A stretch of 12,290 nucleotides of DNA from Veillonella sp. Lineage in GTDB: Bacteria > Bacillota > Negativicutes > Veillonellales > Veillonellaceae. The notes under the pieces were generated by a model. It was not told the DNA's origin. It saw only the letters and a program-made list of their open reading frames with translations, and searched no databases. The stretch's first letter is position 1. The number at the start of each line of letters is the position of its first letter. Location: positions 1 through 12,290 of the forward strand of contig JAIITD010000040.1 in NCBI GenBank assembly GCA_022737715.1. Reading direction: 5' to 3'. The translations under genes and the position numbers were made by a program. Below, piece after piece: positions 1 to 7,453 of the stretch.

Positions 1-1295
1 ATTTGGTAGTTTTTATATTTTTTCTTACCACCGATTTCCCAGTGAACTTTGAATTTATCACCTGTACCGCGAAGGTTATCTTCACCAAATTCAACGATAC
101 CCATCAAGCCATCGGATTTAGAATAGCCCGCACCTAATGTAATAGTACCTGTTTTATGTTCCAATACATCGATTTCGATAATTACGTTATTAGGATCTTT
201 TTCACCTGGTAACATACGTACATTTACATCATCAAAGAAGCCTAAATTGTATACGCGTTCTACGGAACGACGAACTAAGAACTTGTTGAATGGTTTACCA
301 GTTTTTTGTACAAACTCACGAGTGATAACTTTATTACGAGTTTTCTTATTACCAGCTGGTACAATGTCTTCTACAATACCTTCTACGATATGGATATGAA
401 GCATGCCATTGTCATCTACAGCAATACCATCTACATGAGCTAACATATAACCATCACGAGCATATGCCGCATTGATACCTTGTACCTTTTGTCCTACATA
501 TACGGAGTTCATGATTTGGCCTTCAGGAATTGCCATATATTTAGATAATACATCAGATGTATATACTGAGTTGCCTTCAAATACAACACCGTGTACTACA
601 GGGTTAGTTACTACAGCAAAGTCAATTTTTACGCCTTCTGGAACAGATGTAAAGACTGGGTTTACTTCTGAGAAATAACCACTATTGCCCAAATTTTGTA
701 CATCTTTAAATACACCATCAACGGAAACAGCATCGCCTACTTTTTCAGATAGCAATGTCATTAATTGCGCTGCTTGATCTGCAGGAATGCCAGAGATAGA
801 TAAACCTGTAATTGTTTTACCTACATATGGGTTAACAGAATCAGCACTCACACCGGTAACATATTGTGCTTCAACAGATGTTACAGCTTGAGCTTGACCA
901 TTTTCTGCAACCTTATCCAAGTCTGTGCCTGCTGTAGTTTTAGAAACCATTTTGACTTGTTTATCGTCTGTTTTTAAAGCTCCGTTATTAACGGTAACTG
1001 TACCATCGGAACCTTGAACGACAGTGCCATCAGTGGATAATGTTGTGTCACCACGAGCAGCTAAAATAGCCGCATCAGTATTATCTTGTGTATTAGCGCC
1101 CTTTTCTGTACCTGCATTGTATACAGCTGCTTTAGTTGTTGTATCATCAGTAGTCGCAGTGTCTGCTGTAGCAGTTGCATTCATATCTGGTGTATAGCCT
1201 GTTTGTACTTCTGCAGCAAAAACACTGCCTGTACCCATAACGGCAGTCAACACAGATGCTGCGAGCATACGTTTATAGGCTTTGCTTGTTAACAT
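1..1295 (-). CDS. bamA: BamA/Omp85 outer membrane assembly factor, 3' end cut by window edge
   Basis: This is the core protein of the BAM machine, which folds and inserts beta-barrel proteins into the outer membrane. About 431 codons are visible. They encode a signal peptide (residues 1-27, ending GSVFA before AEVQT), then a Thr/Ala/Asp-rich low-complexity stretch to about residue 150. Three POTRA-like repeats follow (about 158-232, 233-308 and 308-377), with typical patterns such as FEGNSVYTSDVL and RSVERVYNLGFFDDVNV. The barrel begins near residue 380 (TGTITLGAGYS) and is truncated at base 1. Start: ATG at 1295 with a perfect AGGAGG (1301-1306) five bases upstream. Three POTRAs are fewer than the five of E. 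coli BamA, and the long N-terminal extension is unusual. The gene follows tamB but has its own promoter. FhaC/TamA-type Omp85 proteins are an alternative, but the POTRA number and the OM-cluster context favour BamA. Confidence 0.9.
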   Translation of the reverse strand, partial: MLTSKAYKRMLAASVLTAVMGTGSVFAAEVQTGYTPDMNATATADTATTDDTTTKAAVYNAGTEKGANTQDNTDAAILAARGDTTLSTDGTVVQGSDGTVTVNNGALKTDDKQVKMVSKTTAGTDLDKVAENGQAQAVTSVEAQYVTGVSADSVNPYVGKTITGLSISGIPADQAAQLMTLLSEKVGDAVSVDGVFKDVQNLGNSGYFSEVNPVFTSVPEGVKIDFAVVTNPVVHGVVFEGNSVYTSDVLSKYMAIPEGQIMNSVYVGQKVQGINAAYARDGYMLAHVDGIAVDDNGMLHIHIVEGIVEDIVPAGNKKTRNKVITREFVQKTGKPFNKFLVRRSVERVYNLGFFDDVNVRMLPGEKDPNNVIIEIDVLEHKTGTITLGAGYSKSDGLMGIVEFGEDNLRGTGDKFKVHWEIGGKKKYKNYQ

Positions 1296-1316
1296 AAAAT
1301 CCTCCTAAAATTATCC

Positions 1317-1328
1317 CTCTTTAAAGAG
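1317..1328. repeat. 12-bp perfect palindrome in the bamA leader
   Basis: CTCTTTAAAGAG is a perfect palindrome between the predicted bamA transcription start (about 1337) and its ribosome binding site (1301-1306). It could be a small operator or a weak leader hairpin. Short AT-rich palindromes also arise by chance, so no function is assigned. Confidence 0.3.
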
Positions 1329-1343
1329 TATTAAATCTTTATT

Positions 1344-1352
1344 ATTATATCA
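1344..1352 (-). promoter_or_regulatory. Extended -10 promoter of bamA
   Basis: On the minus strand the sequence reads TGATATAAT, a perfect -10 hexamer with the extended TGN element, about 49 bases upstream of the bamA ATG. There is no good -35: the hexamer 17 bases upstream is TACTAA. Such promoters rely on the extended -10 or on an activator. The predicted start site is near 1337, giving a leader of about 40 nt. Confidence 0.6.
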
Positions 1353-1384
1353 TATAATACTGGGAATTAGTACTACTATAATTC

Positions 1385-1404
1385 AATTTTATGAAATTAA
1401 AATG
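1385..1404 (-). promoter_or_regulatory. Dyad element upstream of bamA, shared with tamB
   Basis: On the minus strand this holds ATTTTA-N6-TAAAAT, a perfect inverted repeat, inside a 20-bp block. The same block recurs with one mismatch at 5827-5846 upstream of tamB. It ends 35 nt before the -10 hexamer of bamA, so it lies near -47 to -66 from the predicted start. A binding site for a regulator of both genes is an inference. An AT-rich UP element is an alternative. Its distal end overlaps the tamB terminator region. Confidence 0.45.
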
Positions 1405-1446
1405 ACTATAATGAAGGCCCTTATTCAGTTTCTTCATTATAGTCAT
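1394..1446 (-). terminator. Rho-independent terminator of tamB
   Basis: Perfect 15-bp inverted repeat (arms 1402-1416 and 1432-1446, ATGACTATAATGAAG and its complement) with a 15-nt loop, followed on the minus strand by TTTTAATTT. It starts six bases after the tamB stop codon. The stem is AT-rich and the T tract is interrupted, so termination may be partial, with some read-through into bamA. Confidence 0.7.
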
Positions 1447-1451
1447 CATTG

Positions 1452-4400
1452 TTAGAATTCTCGTGTCCAACGTCCACCAATATAGGTACTACCTTTTGAT
1501 GTATGCCAAGCATTAAACTTAACACTTCGCCGTAACGAATATTCAATACCGTATTTATTTTGTTTATTATTGATACCTTGTGTATAGGTAATCATCGTTC
1601 TCGGCAAGACATATTTGCCAATTTCGATATTATAATTCCCCGATGTTTCCCTACCAGTAGGTTCATTCGGATCGATAGAGCCTGTCGTAATATTAACACG
1701 ATCTAGGCCCAATGCATTTTGCACTGCATCTTGTACATAGCCAAAAGCAAACATTTGTGCACTAGCTACGGCTAATGCATTTGCATCTTCATTGGTAATT
1801 GTACTACTATTCGACGGCTCACCGCGACCAAAGGTCAACATGGAAATGATTTGTTGGCGCGACAATGAAGGTTCTGATTTAAGCGTTAAATCCATATGAT
1901 CCACAGTACCTTTCACACCGAGCTGGATATTATATGTACCTATATTTGTTTCCGCATCAAGCTGAAGCATAGGTAGATACGATCCTGTCGCAAATGTAGC
2001 AGTCCCCTTATTAATATCGAAGGTATGACTTAGATATTTAAAAGTACCACTTACTACATTAAACTGACCACTAGCTGAAGGCTCGAAAACAGAACCGCCA
2101 AAATGAACGTCTCCTCTAATTTGCATGTCATATAAGGATCTATCATAAAGTCGTACATTTTTACCAGCATGTACATTAACATCAATACCCAAATTACGCG
2201 TACTTTCACTAGTTTCTAGGGAAAGTGGAATTTTGAACTTCATGTTCTCTAGATTTAAATCGCCCATCAATGTAGGGATTCCCTCTTTTTCAGCTATATA
2301 GAGTTCCCCCTTTAATGGACCAGAAATATATTCGTTTGCTAAATCTAACCCATCCAACTGAACAGCCATCCGATAGTTAGTCATCTCATGACCAGCCCAA
2401 TTAACCTTTGCCGCTAAACCAGCGGTCCCTTTACCAGCAGACACGCGAGATTGGAAATCGACTTGTTGACCTGAGAAAATTAAATCCCCATCGATATCCT
2501 TAAGCTCATTACCTATGTTCTTTATCTTCATGGTACCATTGCGAACAGATACTGTACCGTACGCTTCTGGTTGATCAATAGTTCCCGTTACATGAACAAC
2601 ACCTTTTAATGCCCCAGTTGCGTCTTTCACCGTAGGAGTAATCAAAGGGATAACAGCCATATCCGCCTCATTAAAGTCAAGGGTCATATCCATCGCTTTA
2701 GAGTCATTCGCATCTAGATATCCAGTCGTATACAACGCAGCTAGCGGAATCTTACCATATGCACTAAGCTTATAGTCCCCTTTAACTCCTTGAATGCGTT
2801 GAACATTGATAATATGATTTTCCATAGTGGCCAATACGAACCCTTGATCAATATCGATACCATTATAAGAACCATTAGCAAGGCTTGCAGACAATTCAAC
2901 CTTAGGATTTTTTGTAGCCCCTGTCATATTAATAACACCAGTAACAGAACCAGTCGCATTAATATTGTCGCCGATAAGTGGTAAAAATGGTTCTACATCC
3001 ACATCACGAACAGCGATTTGTAAATCTGCATCACCATCCAAATCAACAGTACCACCAGCTGCAATTAGTCCATCATCAACAGGTAGTTTTAATGTGCGAA
3101 TTTTAAATTTACGATTTTCAAGACTTGCATCTATCTTTGCATCGCCTACTACCTTAGAGTCAATAGTTACATCCTTAATTGAGCCCACCACATTAAGGCT
3201 TGGATTACCATAAGTACCACCTAAATCAACAGTACCACTCAAAGAACCGTCTAATTTATCTACCGGTTTCCCCAGTAAAGATAATAGATTGCTTACACGA
3301 CCATCTTTCACCTCTAATGTACCAAATAATCGCTTATCGCCCACAGTAGACATACCTGCACGGGCCATATAATGGCCACCTTGTTCTTCATCGAATTCAA
3401 ATTTTTCTAAATTAACAACGGTTTTATCTGCATATAATGTACCAGAAATATTGGTGATACCTTCGCCATTGATGGTTAAGAAATTAGATGTTACTGAGCC
3501 ATTAAAATTAGGATTATATAAAGAGCCTCCAATATGCCCCTTAGCCTGTACATAGCCTTTTACATCATAATCAGTATTGACTAATAACCTACCAATATCT
3601 ATATCTTTACCTTCTAAATCGATATTTAAGGCATCTTCTGACACGGTACCAGAGCCTTGAATTACGGCACCATATCCTTGAATAGTAAACTTAGGCAATG
3701 TAAGAGTCTTATTTTCTAATGTATAATCGGCCTTCGCATCACTAATCAATTTGCCATTATAAGAACCGTCATATAAATGAACATGGCCCTGAACATATGG
3801 ATTATCTAAAGTGCCTCGGATTTCGTTTTCAGATTCAAACCACCCTGTAAGCGGAGCATCAGAAAATGGCCTAATTAAGTTCTCTATCCGAACAGCTTTT
3901 GCACGCGCTCGCATATTAAGTGCATTAGAATTCAAATCAAGTGTACCCCCTATAGTAATGGCGCCATCTCCATCACCTATAGATGTATCGGTTAATTCTA
4001 ATATATGATTTTGAATCGTAAAGCCAGCATTAATAGAATTAAAATGAGCACCACCATACACAATCTCAGGACTTGTAACACTACCAGTCACAGATGGATT
4101 GTCTAAGTTTCCTGTAACGGAGGCATAGCCTGTAATATTGCCAGATATGCTAGTACCAACAAGACTTGAAAAATTAGATGCATCTATTGAATCTGCCGAC
4201 AGTGACAAATCTAGTTGATTGTTATTAATCGTCCCATATCCACTAAGTTGGCCATCCCCTATTGCCCCTGTAAGCGCTATATTCGTTAAGTTACCTGCGT
4301 TATTAAAGCTAACTTGAGCAGAATCAATGGATATACCACGCACGGATATGCTCGTTCCCACTATATTACCTTCTAAGGAGGTAATATCACTATTTTTGCC

Positions 4401-5741
4401 TCTTACAGAAAATTCACCATTCACAGTACCAGACGCTGGTGTAGATAAATTTTGTGTAAACGGAGCTATTTCTGCATTATGAATAGTCCCATCAATGGAA
4501 AATTCACCACTATCAATGCCGTATTGCCCTTTGGCTTTTACGCTACCATTACCAATGTACAATGAAGCATCATGAATATCCACGGTGCCATTAAAATAAC
4601 TAAAATTAGCTTCACCACTATCGATACGATAGTTATCATAAGAGATGGCATCACTCTTTATAGAACCAGATACATAGGGATCAACACTCGTGCCACCGAT
4701 ATGAACACGACCACCTACGTTACCAGTAATTTGATTCTTGGTAAAAGCCTCTAAAGCTACGGAATCAGCAACAGCATTTAAGTTTAAACCAACCTCGTCC
4801 CCTAATGTTACTAAACCATTTACCTTAATAGCTTGATCGTTTACATACCAGCCACTATGACTGATTAAAACAGTATTGTTTTGGAAGAAAATCTTGCCAT
4901 TGCCCTGTCCGATTTGATATGTGGTATCCCCATTTTTATAGGTACCACCTACACCATCAAAGGCCAAGTTACCAGACATGGAATACTTACCATCACGGCC
5001 TGTAATCTGTGTTTTTACATCATGCAATATACCAGATGTTATAGATAGATTTTTATTGGATGGAGCCATACTCATGATGCCTGATATATCAACGGCTTCA
5101 GCTTGGACAAATAAATCAAAATCATCCATTTTGTTCATGTCAATTGAGCCATTAACAGCAATCGAATGATCATCTAAAAGTCCATTTAATGCGCCTTTTG
5201 TCATACCATCAACATTTAAGGCTATATTGCCATCTAGATTGGATAGCCTATGTACATTGCCATCTTTAAATCGAACAGCACCTGTAGCATCATTAACGAC
5301 GATATTGCCATCAAATGATTTCTTATCACTTTCGGGCGATGGTTCTAATAAAGAATTTACATTCCAAGATCCATCAGCTAATTGCCACACATGAATGTCC
5401 GGTTTTTCTAAAGTAATGGTAGAAACGATGGCCGCACCACTTGAATTCCCCATCAAAATCGATGGAACAGATGTATATTTCATCGATACATTCATAGTCG
5501 GAACAGCTGCCACCAAATGGTTATTCTCATCGCGTAATGATACATTTTGCAGTACTACATCGCCATTCCAAGCAATGTGCATAGAATCATACTGAATTGT
5601 ACCCCTTACTGTATTATGTAGTTGTTCCTGTACCATGGGCGCCACATAGCGTTCTGCAATTGGATTGATTGAAGTAGCTATTCCAGCCACACCTAATCCT
5701 AAAACTGCTGCACCAATAAGGCACCATTTTTTCCGTGTCAT
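1452..5741 (-). CDS. tamB: TamB / AsmA-like translocation and assembly module protein
   Basis: A giant envelope protein of 1429 residues (E. coli TamB is about 1260). It is anchored in the inner membrane and spans the periplasm as a hydrophobic beta-taco groove, where the AsmA-like family is thought to carry phospholipids to the outer membrane. An N-terminal membrane anchor (about residues 7-26) is followed by an AsmA-like region (about 35-135) and a very long beta-rich body containing a recurring G-x-(L/I)-x-NP-x-x-x-G-x-(V/I) signature roughly every 100 residues. The C-terminal DUF490/TamB domain (about 1080-1429) includes SGTFKYLSHTFDINKGTATF and SLSRQQIISMLTFGRGE, and the protein ends in Phe. 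ATG at 5741 is preferred, preceded by a weak GGGG. An in-frame GTG at 5753 (four more residues) has no well-spaced Shine-Dalgarno. No tamA is adjacent; bamA lies directly downstream, so BamA may be its barrel partner. It has its own promoter and terminator. Confidence 0.92.
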   Translation of the reverse strand: MTRKKWCLIGAAVLGLGVAGIATSINPIAERYVAPMVQEQLHNTVRGTIQYDSMHIAWNGDVVLQNVSLRDENNHLVAAVPTMNVSMKYTSVPSILMGNSSGAAIVSTITLEKPDIHVWQLADGSWNVNSLLEPSPESDKKSFDGNIVVNDATGAVRFKDGNVHRLSNLDGNIALNVDGMTKGALNGLLDDHSIAVNGSIDMNKMDDFDLFVQAEAVDISGIMSMAPSNKNLSITSGILHDVKTQITGRDGKYSMSGNLAFDGVGGTYKNGDTTYQIGQGNGKIFFQNNTVLISHSGWYVNDQAIKVNGLVTLGDEVGLNLNAVADSVALEAFTKNQITGNVGGRVHIGGTSVDPYVSGSIKSDAISYDNYRIDSGEANFSYFNGTVDIHDASLYIGNGSVKAKGQYGIDSGEFSIDGTIHNAEIAPFTQNLSTPASGTVNGEFSVRGKNSDITSLEGNIVGTSISVRGISIDSAQVSFNNAGNLTNIALTGAIGDGQLSGYGTINNNQLDLSLSADSIDASNFSSLVGTSISGNITGYASVTGNLDNPSVTGSVTSPEIVYGGAHFNSINAGFTIQNHILELTDTSIGDGDGAITIGGTLDLNSNALNMRARAKAVRIENLIRPFSDAPLTGWFESENEIRGTLDNPYVQGHVHLYDGSYNGKLISDAKADYTLENKTLTLPKFTIQGYGAVIQGSGTVSEDALNIDLEGKDIDIGRLLVNTDYDVKGYVQAKGHIGGSLYNPNFNGSVTSNFLTINGEGITNISGTLYADKTVVNLEKFEFDEEQGGHYMARAGMSTVGDKRLFGTLEVKDGRVSNLLSLLGKPVDKLDGSLSGTVDLGGTYGNPSLNVVGSIKDVTIDSKVVGDAKIDASLENRKFKIRTLKLPVDDGLIAAGGTVDLDGDADLQIAVRDVDVEPFLPLIGDNINATGSVTGVINMTGATKNPKVELSASLANGSYNGIDIDQGFVLATMENHIINVQRIQGVKGDYKLSAYGKIPLAALYTTGYLDANDSKAMDMTLDFNEADMAVIPLITPTVKDATGALKGVVHVTGTIDQPEAYGTVSVRNGTMKIKNIGNELKDIDGDLIFSGQQVDFQSRVSAGKGTAGLAAKVNWAGHEMTNYRMAVQLDGLDLANEYISGPLKGELYIAEKEGIPTLMGDLNLENMKFKIPLSLETSESTRNLGIDVNVHAGKNVRLYDRSLYDMQIRGDVHFGGSVFEPSASGQFNVVSGTFKYLSHTFDINKGTATFATGSYLPMLQLDAETNIGTYNIQLGVKGTVDHMDLTLKSEPSLSRQQIISMLTFGRGEPSNSSTITNEDANALAVASAQMFAFGYVQDAVQNALGLDRVNITTGSIDPNEPTGRETSGNYNIEIGKYVLPRTMITYTQGINNKQNKYGIEYSLRRSVKFNAWHTSKGSTYIGGRWTREF

Positions 5742-5783
5742 AGGAAACCCCACGCCTAAAAAATTACGCTTATTTATACATCA

Positions 5784-5810
5784 ATATTACCATACTCTAT
5801 GATATTTCAA
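5784..5810 (-). promoter_or_regulatory. Putative tamB promoter
   Basis: On the minus strand TTGAAA (5805-5810) lies 15 bp before TAATAT (5784-5789), which is preceded by TGG, giving an extended -10. The spacer is shorter than the ideal 17 bp. The site lies about 43 bases upstream of the tamB ATG and after the tolC terminator, so a promoter is needed here. A competing -10 (TATAAA) occurs slightly downstream. Confidence 0.45.
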
Positions 5811-5826
5811 TAGTATATGATGCATA

Positions 5827-5846
5827 AATTTTATGAAATCAAAATG
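5827..5846 (-). promoter_or_regulatory. Dyad element upstream of tamB, shared with bamA
   Basis: This matches the block at 1385-1404 at 19 of 20 positions. On the minus strand it reads ATTTTG-N6-TAAAAT, with the same N6 (ATTTCA) as the bamA copy. It ends 37 nt before the proposed -10 hexamer, against 35 nt at bamA. The matching position in two otherwise dissimilar intergenic regions suggests a shared regulatory site. The regulator is unknown. Confidence 0.45.
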
Positions 5847-5867
5847 TAATTTATCCTAGTTAATCAT

Positions 5868-5900
5868 AAAAAAAATGACGACCGCTAAAGCAGTCGTCAT
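5868..5900 (-). terminator. Rho-independent terminator after tolC
   Basis: An 11-bp stem (arms 5875-5885 and 5890-5900, ATGACGACTGC pairing with GCGGTCGTCAT, one T-G wobble), a four-base loop and a run of eight T on the minus strand. It begins 36 bases after the tolC stop codon and is the strongest terminator in the window. It closes the S55-like/mlaEFD/tolC transcription unit. Confidence 0.9.
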
Positions 5901-5936
5901 CCGATTAATCATCGTAATATATTATCAGCTATACGA

Positions 5937-7427
5937 TTATTTTTTTGTAGATGTCGCTGTTGCCAATGCTGCTAATTGTTCCACAGCACCACTATTGGCA
6001 ATCACATTTGCACCTTGGCCTACAGGCGTATCTAAAGGAACACCTGTCGCTTGTTCAAGAGCAGAAATACTTACATTGTAATTATATAGAGCATCTACAT
6101 AATTATTACGAGATTCTGTTAATTTAGTTTCCGCATCGAGTACATCAAGGTTTGTTCCTACACCAGCACGGTAACGAAGCGTTGCAATACGGAAGTTTTC
6201 TTGCCCCTGTTTAACAGCAGTTTGCGTGCTTTGAATTGTTTGTTCTGCAGACCGCAAGTTAAGGTACGCTTGTTGTACTGCAAGATTTACCTTATCTACA
6301 GCAGCCAAATTAGCTTCTTTAGCTTTTTCTAATGTATCTTGAGCGACCTTAATTTTATTTTGTGTTTGGCCCCCATCCCACAAGCTCCATGTTGCAGATG
6401 CGCCAATATGCCAAGATTTGCTGTTTGTACCAAAGTAACCATCAGGATCAGCATAGCCACGACCAGCCTCAACACCTACAGTTGGTAAATAGCCAGATTT
6501 TTCAGCCTTTAATGCCTCTTCAGCTTGTTTCACAGCCATTGCAGATTGTACAAGAGCAGAACGATGAAGCATTGCATAAGCCTTTGCTTGCTCTAATGTA
6601 ACTGCATATGGTTTGTATTGCAAATCATTTTCTGCTGTTGTAATAGATGTTTGTGCAGGATATGCGATGACTAGATTCAAATTTGCTTCTGCCAAATTTG
6701 CTGCATTTTGAGCTTTTACAAGATTAGTTTGAGAATCTGCCAAATTAGTATCAGCCGCTAATACATCAGAGTTAGCTACAAGTCCTACATTATATTGAGC
6801 CTTAACATTATCTACATGACCTTGGTAATCCTTAACGGCTTGGTTCGCTACGTCTACCTTATTACGATACATAATCAATGTATAGTAACCATTAATAGCG
6901 TCATATTTGGCTTGTTGTAATGCTTCTTCATAAGCAGCACCACTACCTTCTCGAGCAAAGCGAGACTTATCGATATTAGAATCTAGTGCAGGGCTAAATA
7001 CAGGTGCTTTAATCGTGAAGCTATGTTGACCGCTCTTAGTAGTAGCAGTTCTACCTGTCATAGCATTGGCACCATGATTTCGAGTACCTTGCCATGCGTA
7101 GGATACATTAGGATTTTTTCCTGCTGCAGTAGCACTTACTGTTGCTTTTGCCGCTTGATAGTCCCACAAGGATTGTTTTGCTGTACGATTATTCGCTAAT
7201 GCAAGAGAGACTGTACTATCTTCATTTAGGTTCAATGCGGCTTCATATTGTTGTGCATCTTGAGAAGCTTTTTGAGCTAATTGTTGTTGCGTTAATTGAA
7301 TCGCTTCTTTTTGAAGTTTTGTAAGTTTGTCACCATTATTGACAGATGTAGAAACAACGTCACTTGCGAATGCACCTGTTGTAGCCATCGATAATATTAC
7401 GGCTAAAGAAAAGGCCTTCTTATTCAT
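5937..7427 (-). CDS. tolC: TolC-family outer membrane efflux channel
   Basis: An OM channel-tunnel protein that would export drugs, metabolites or proteins together with an inner-membrane pump and an adaptor. It has 496 residues, a usual length for the family. There is a signal peptide (1-21, GAFA before SD). No Cys follows the cleavage site, so it is not a lipoprotein like OprM. The family's internal duplication is clear. Repeat one has YNVGLVANSDVLAADTNLAD (212-231) and repeat two has RYRAGVGTNLDVLDAETKL (418-436), each in long alpha-helical hairpins. WSLWDGGQTQNKI (347-359) matches the second beta-strand and helix junction. A Gln/Ala-rich helix (about 36-66) precedes the first repeat. ATG at 7427 has GGAGG seven bases upstream. 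The gene is 26 bp after mlaD and appears cotranscribed with it. No RND, MFP or ABC export partner is nearby, so its substrate cannot be told. Confidence 0.92.
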   Translation of the reverse strand: MNKKAFSLAVILSMATTGAFASDVVSTSVNNGDKLTKLQKEAIQLTQQQLAQKASQDAQQYEAALNLNEDSTVSLALANNRTAKQSLWDYQAAKATVSATAAGKNPNVSYAWQGTRNHGANAMTGRTATTKSGQHSFTIKAPVFSPALDSNIDKSRFAREGSGAAYEEALQQAKYDAINGYYTLIMYRNKVDVANQAVKDYQGHVDNVKAQYNVGLVANSDVLAADTNLADSQTNLVKAQNAANLAEANLNLVIAYPAQTSITTAENDLQYKPYAVTLEQAKAYAMLHRSALVQSAMAVKQAEEALKAEKSGYLPTVGVEAGRGYADPDGYFGTNSKSWHIGASATWSLWDGGQTQNKIKVAQDTLEKAKEANLAAVDKVNLAVQQAYLNLRSAEQTIQSTQTAVKQGQENFRIATLRYRAGVGTNLDVLDAETKLTESRNNYVDALYNYNVSISALEQATGVPLDTPVGQGANVIANSGAVEQLAALATATSTKK

Positions 7428-7453
7428 ACGTATACCTCCACACGATATGTGTT

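Noticed and set aside
472..1292. Plus-strand open frames inside the bamA region (for example 472-678 and 1086-1292)
   Set aside because: They lie antisense to a well-supported coding frame with POTRA domains, have no convincing ribosome binding site and encode no recognisable protein.
5751..5753. GTG at 5753 as the tamB start
   Set aside because: It has no properly spaced Shine-Dalgarno; the ATG at 5741 has a purine-rich GGGG upstream and directly precedes the basic TRKK of the membrane anchor. The choice is not certain.
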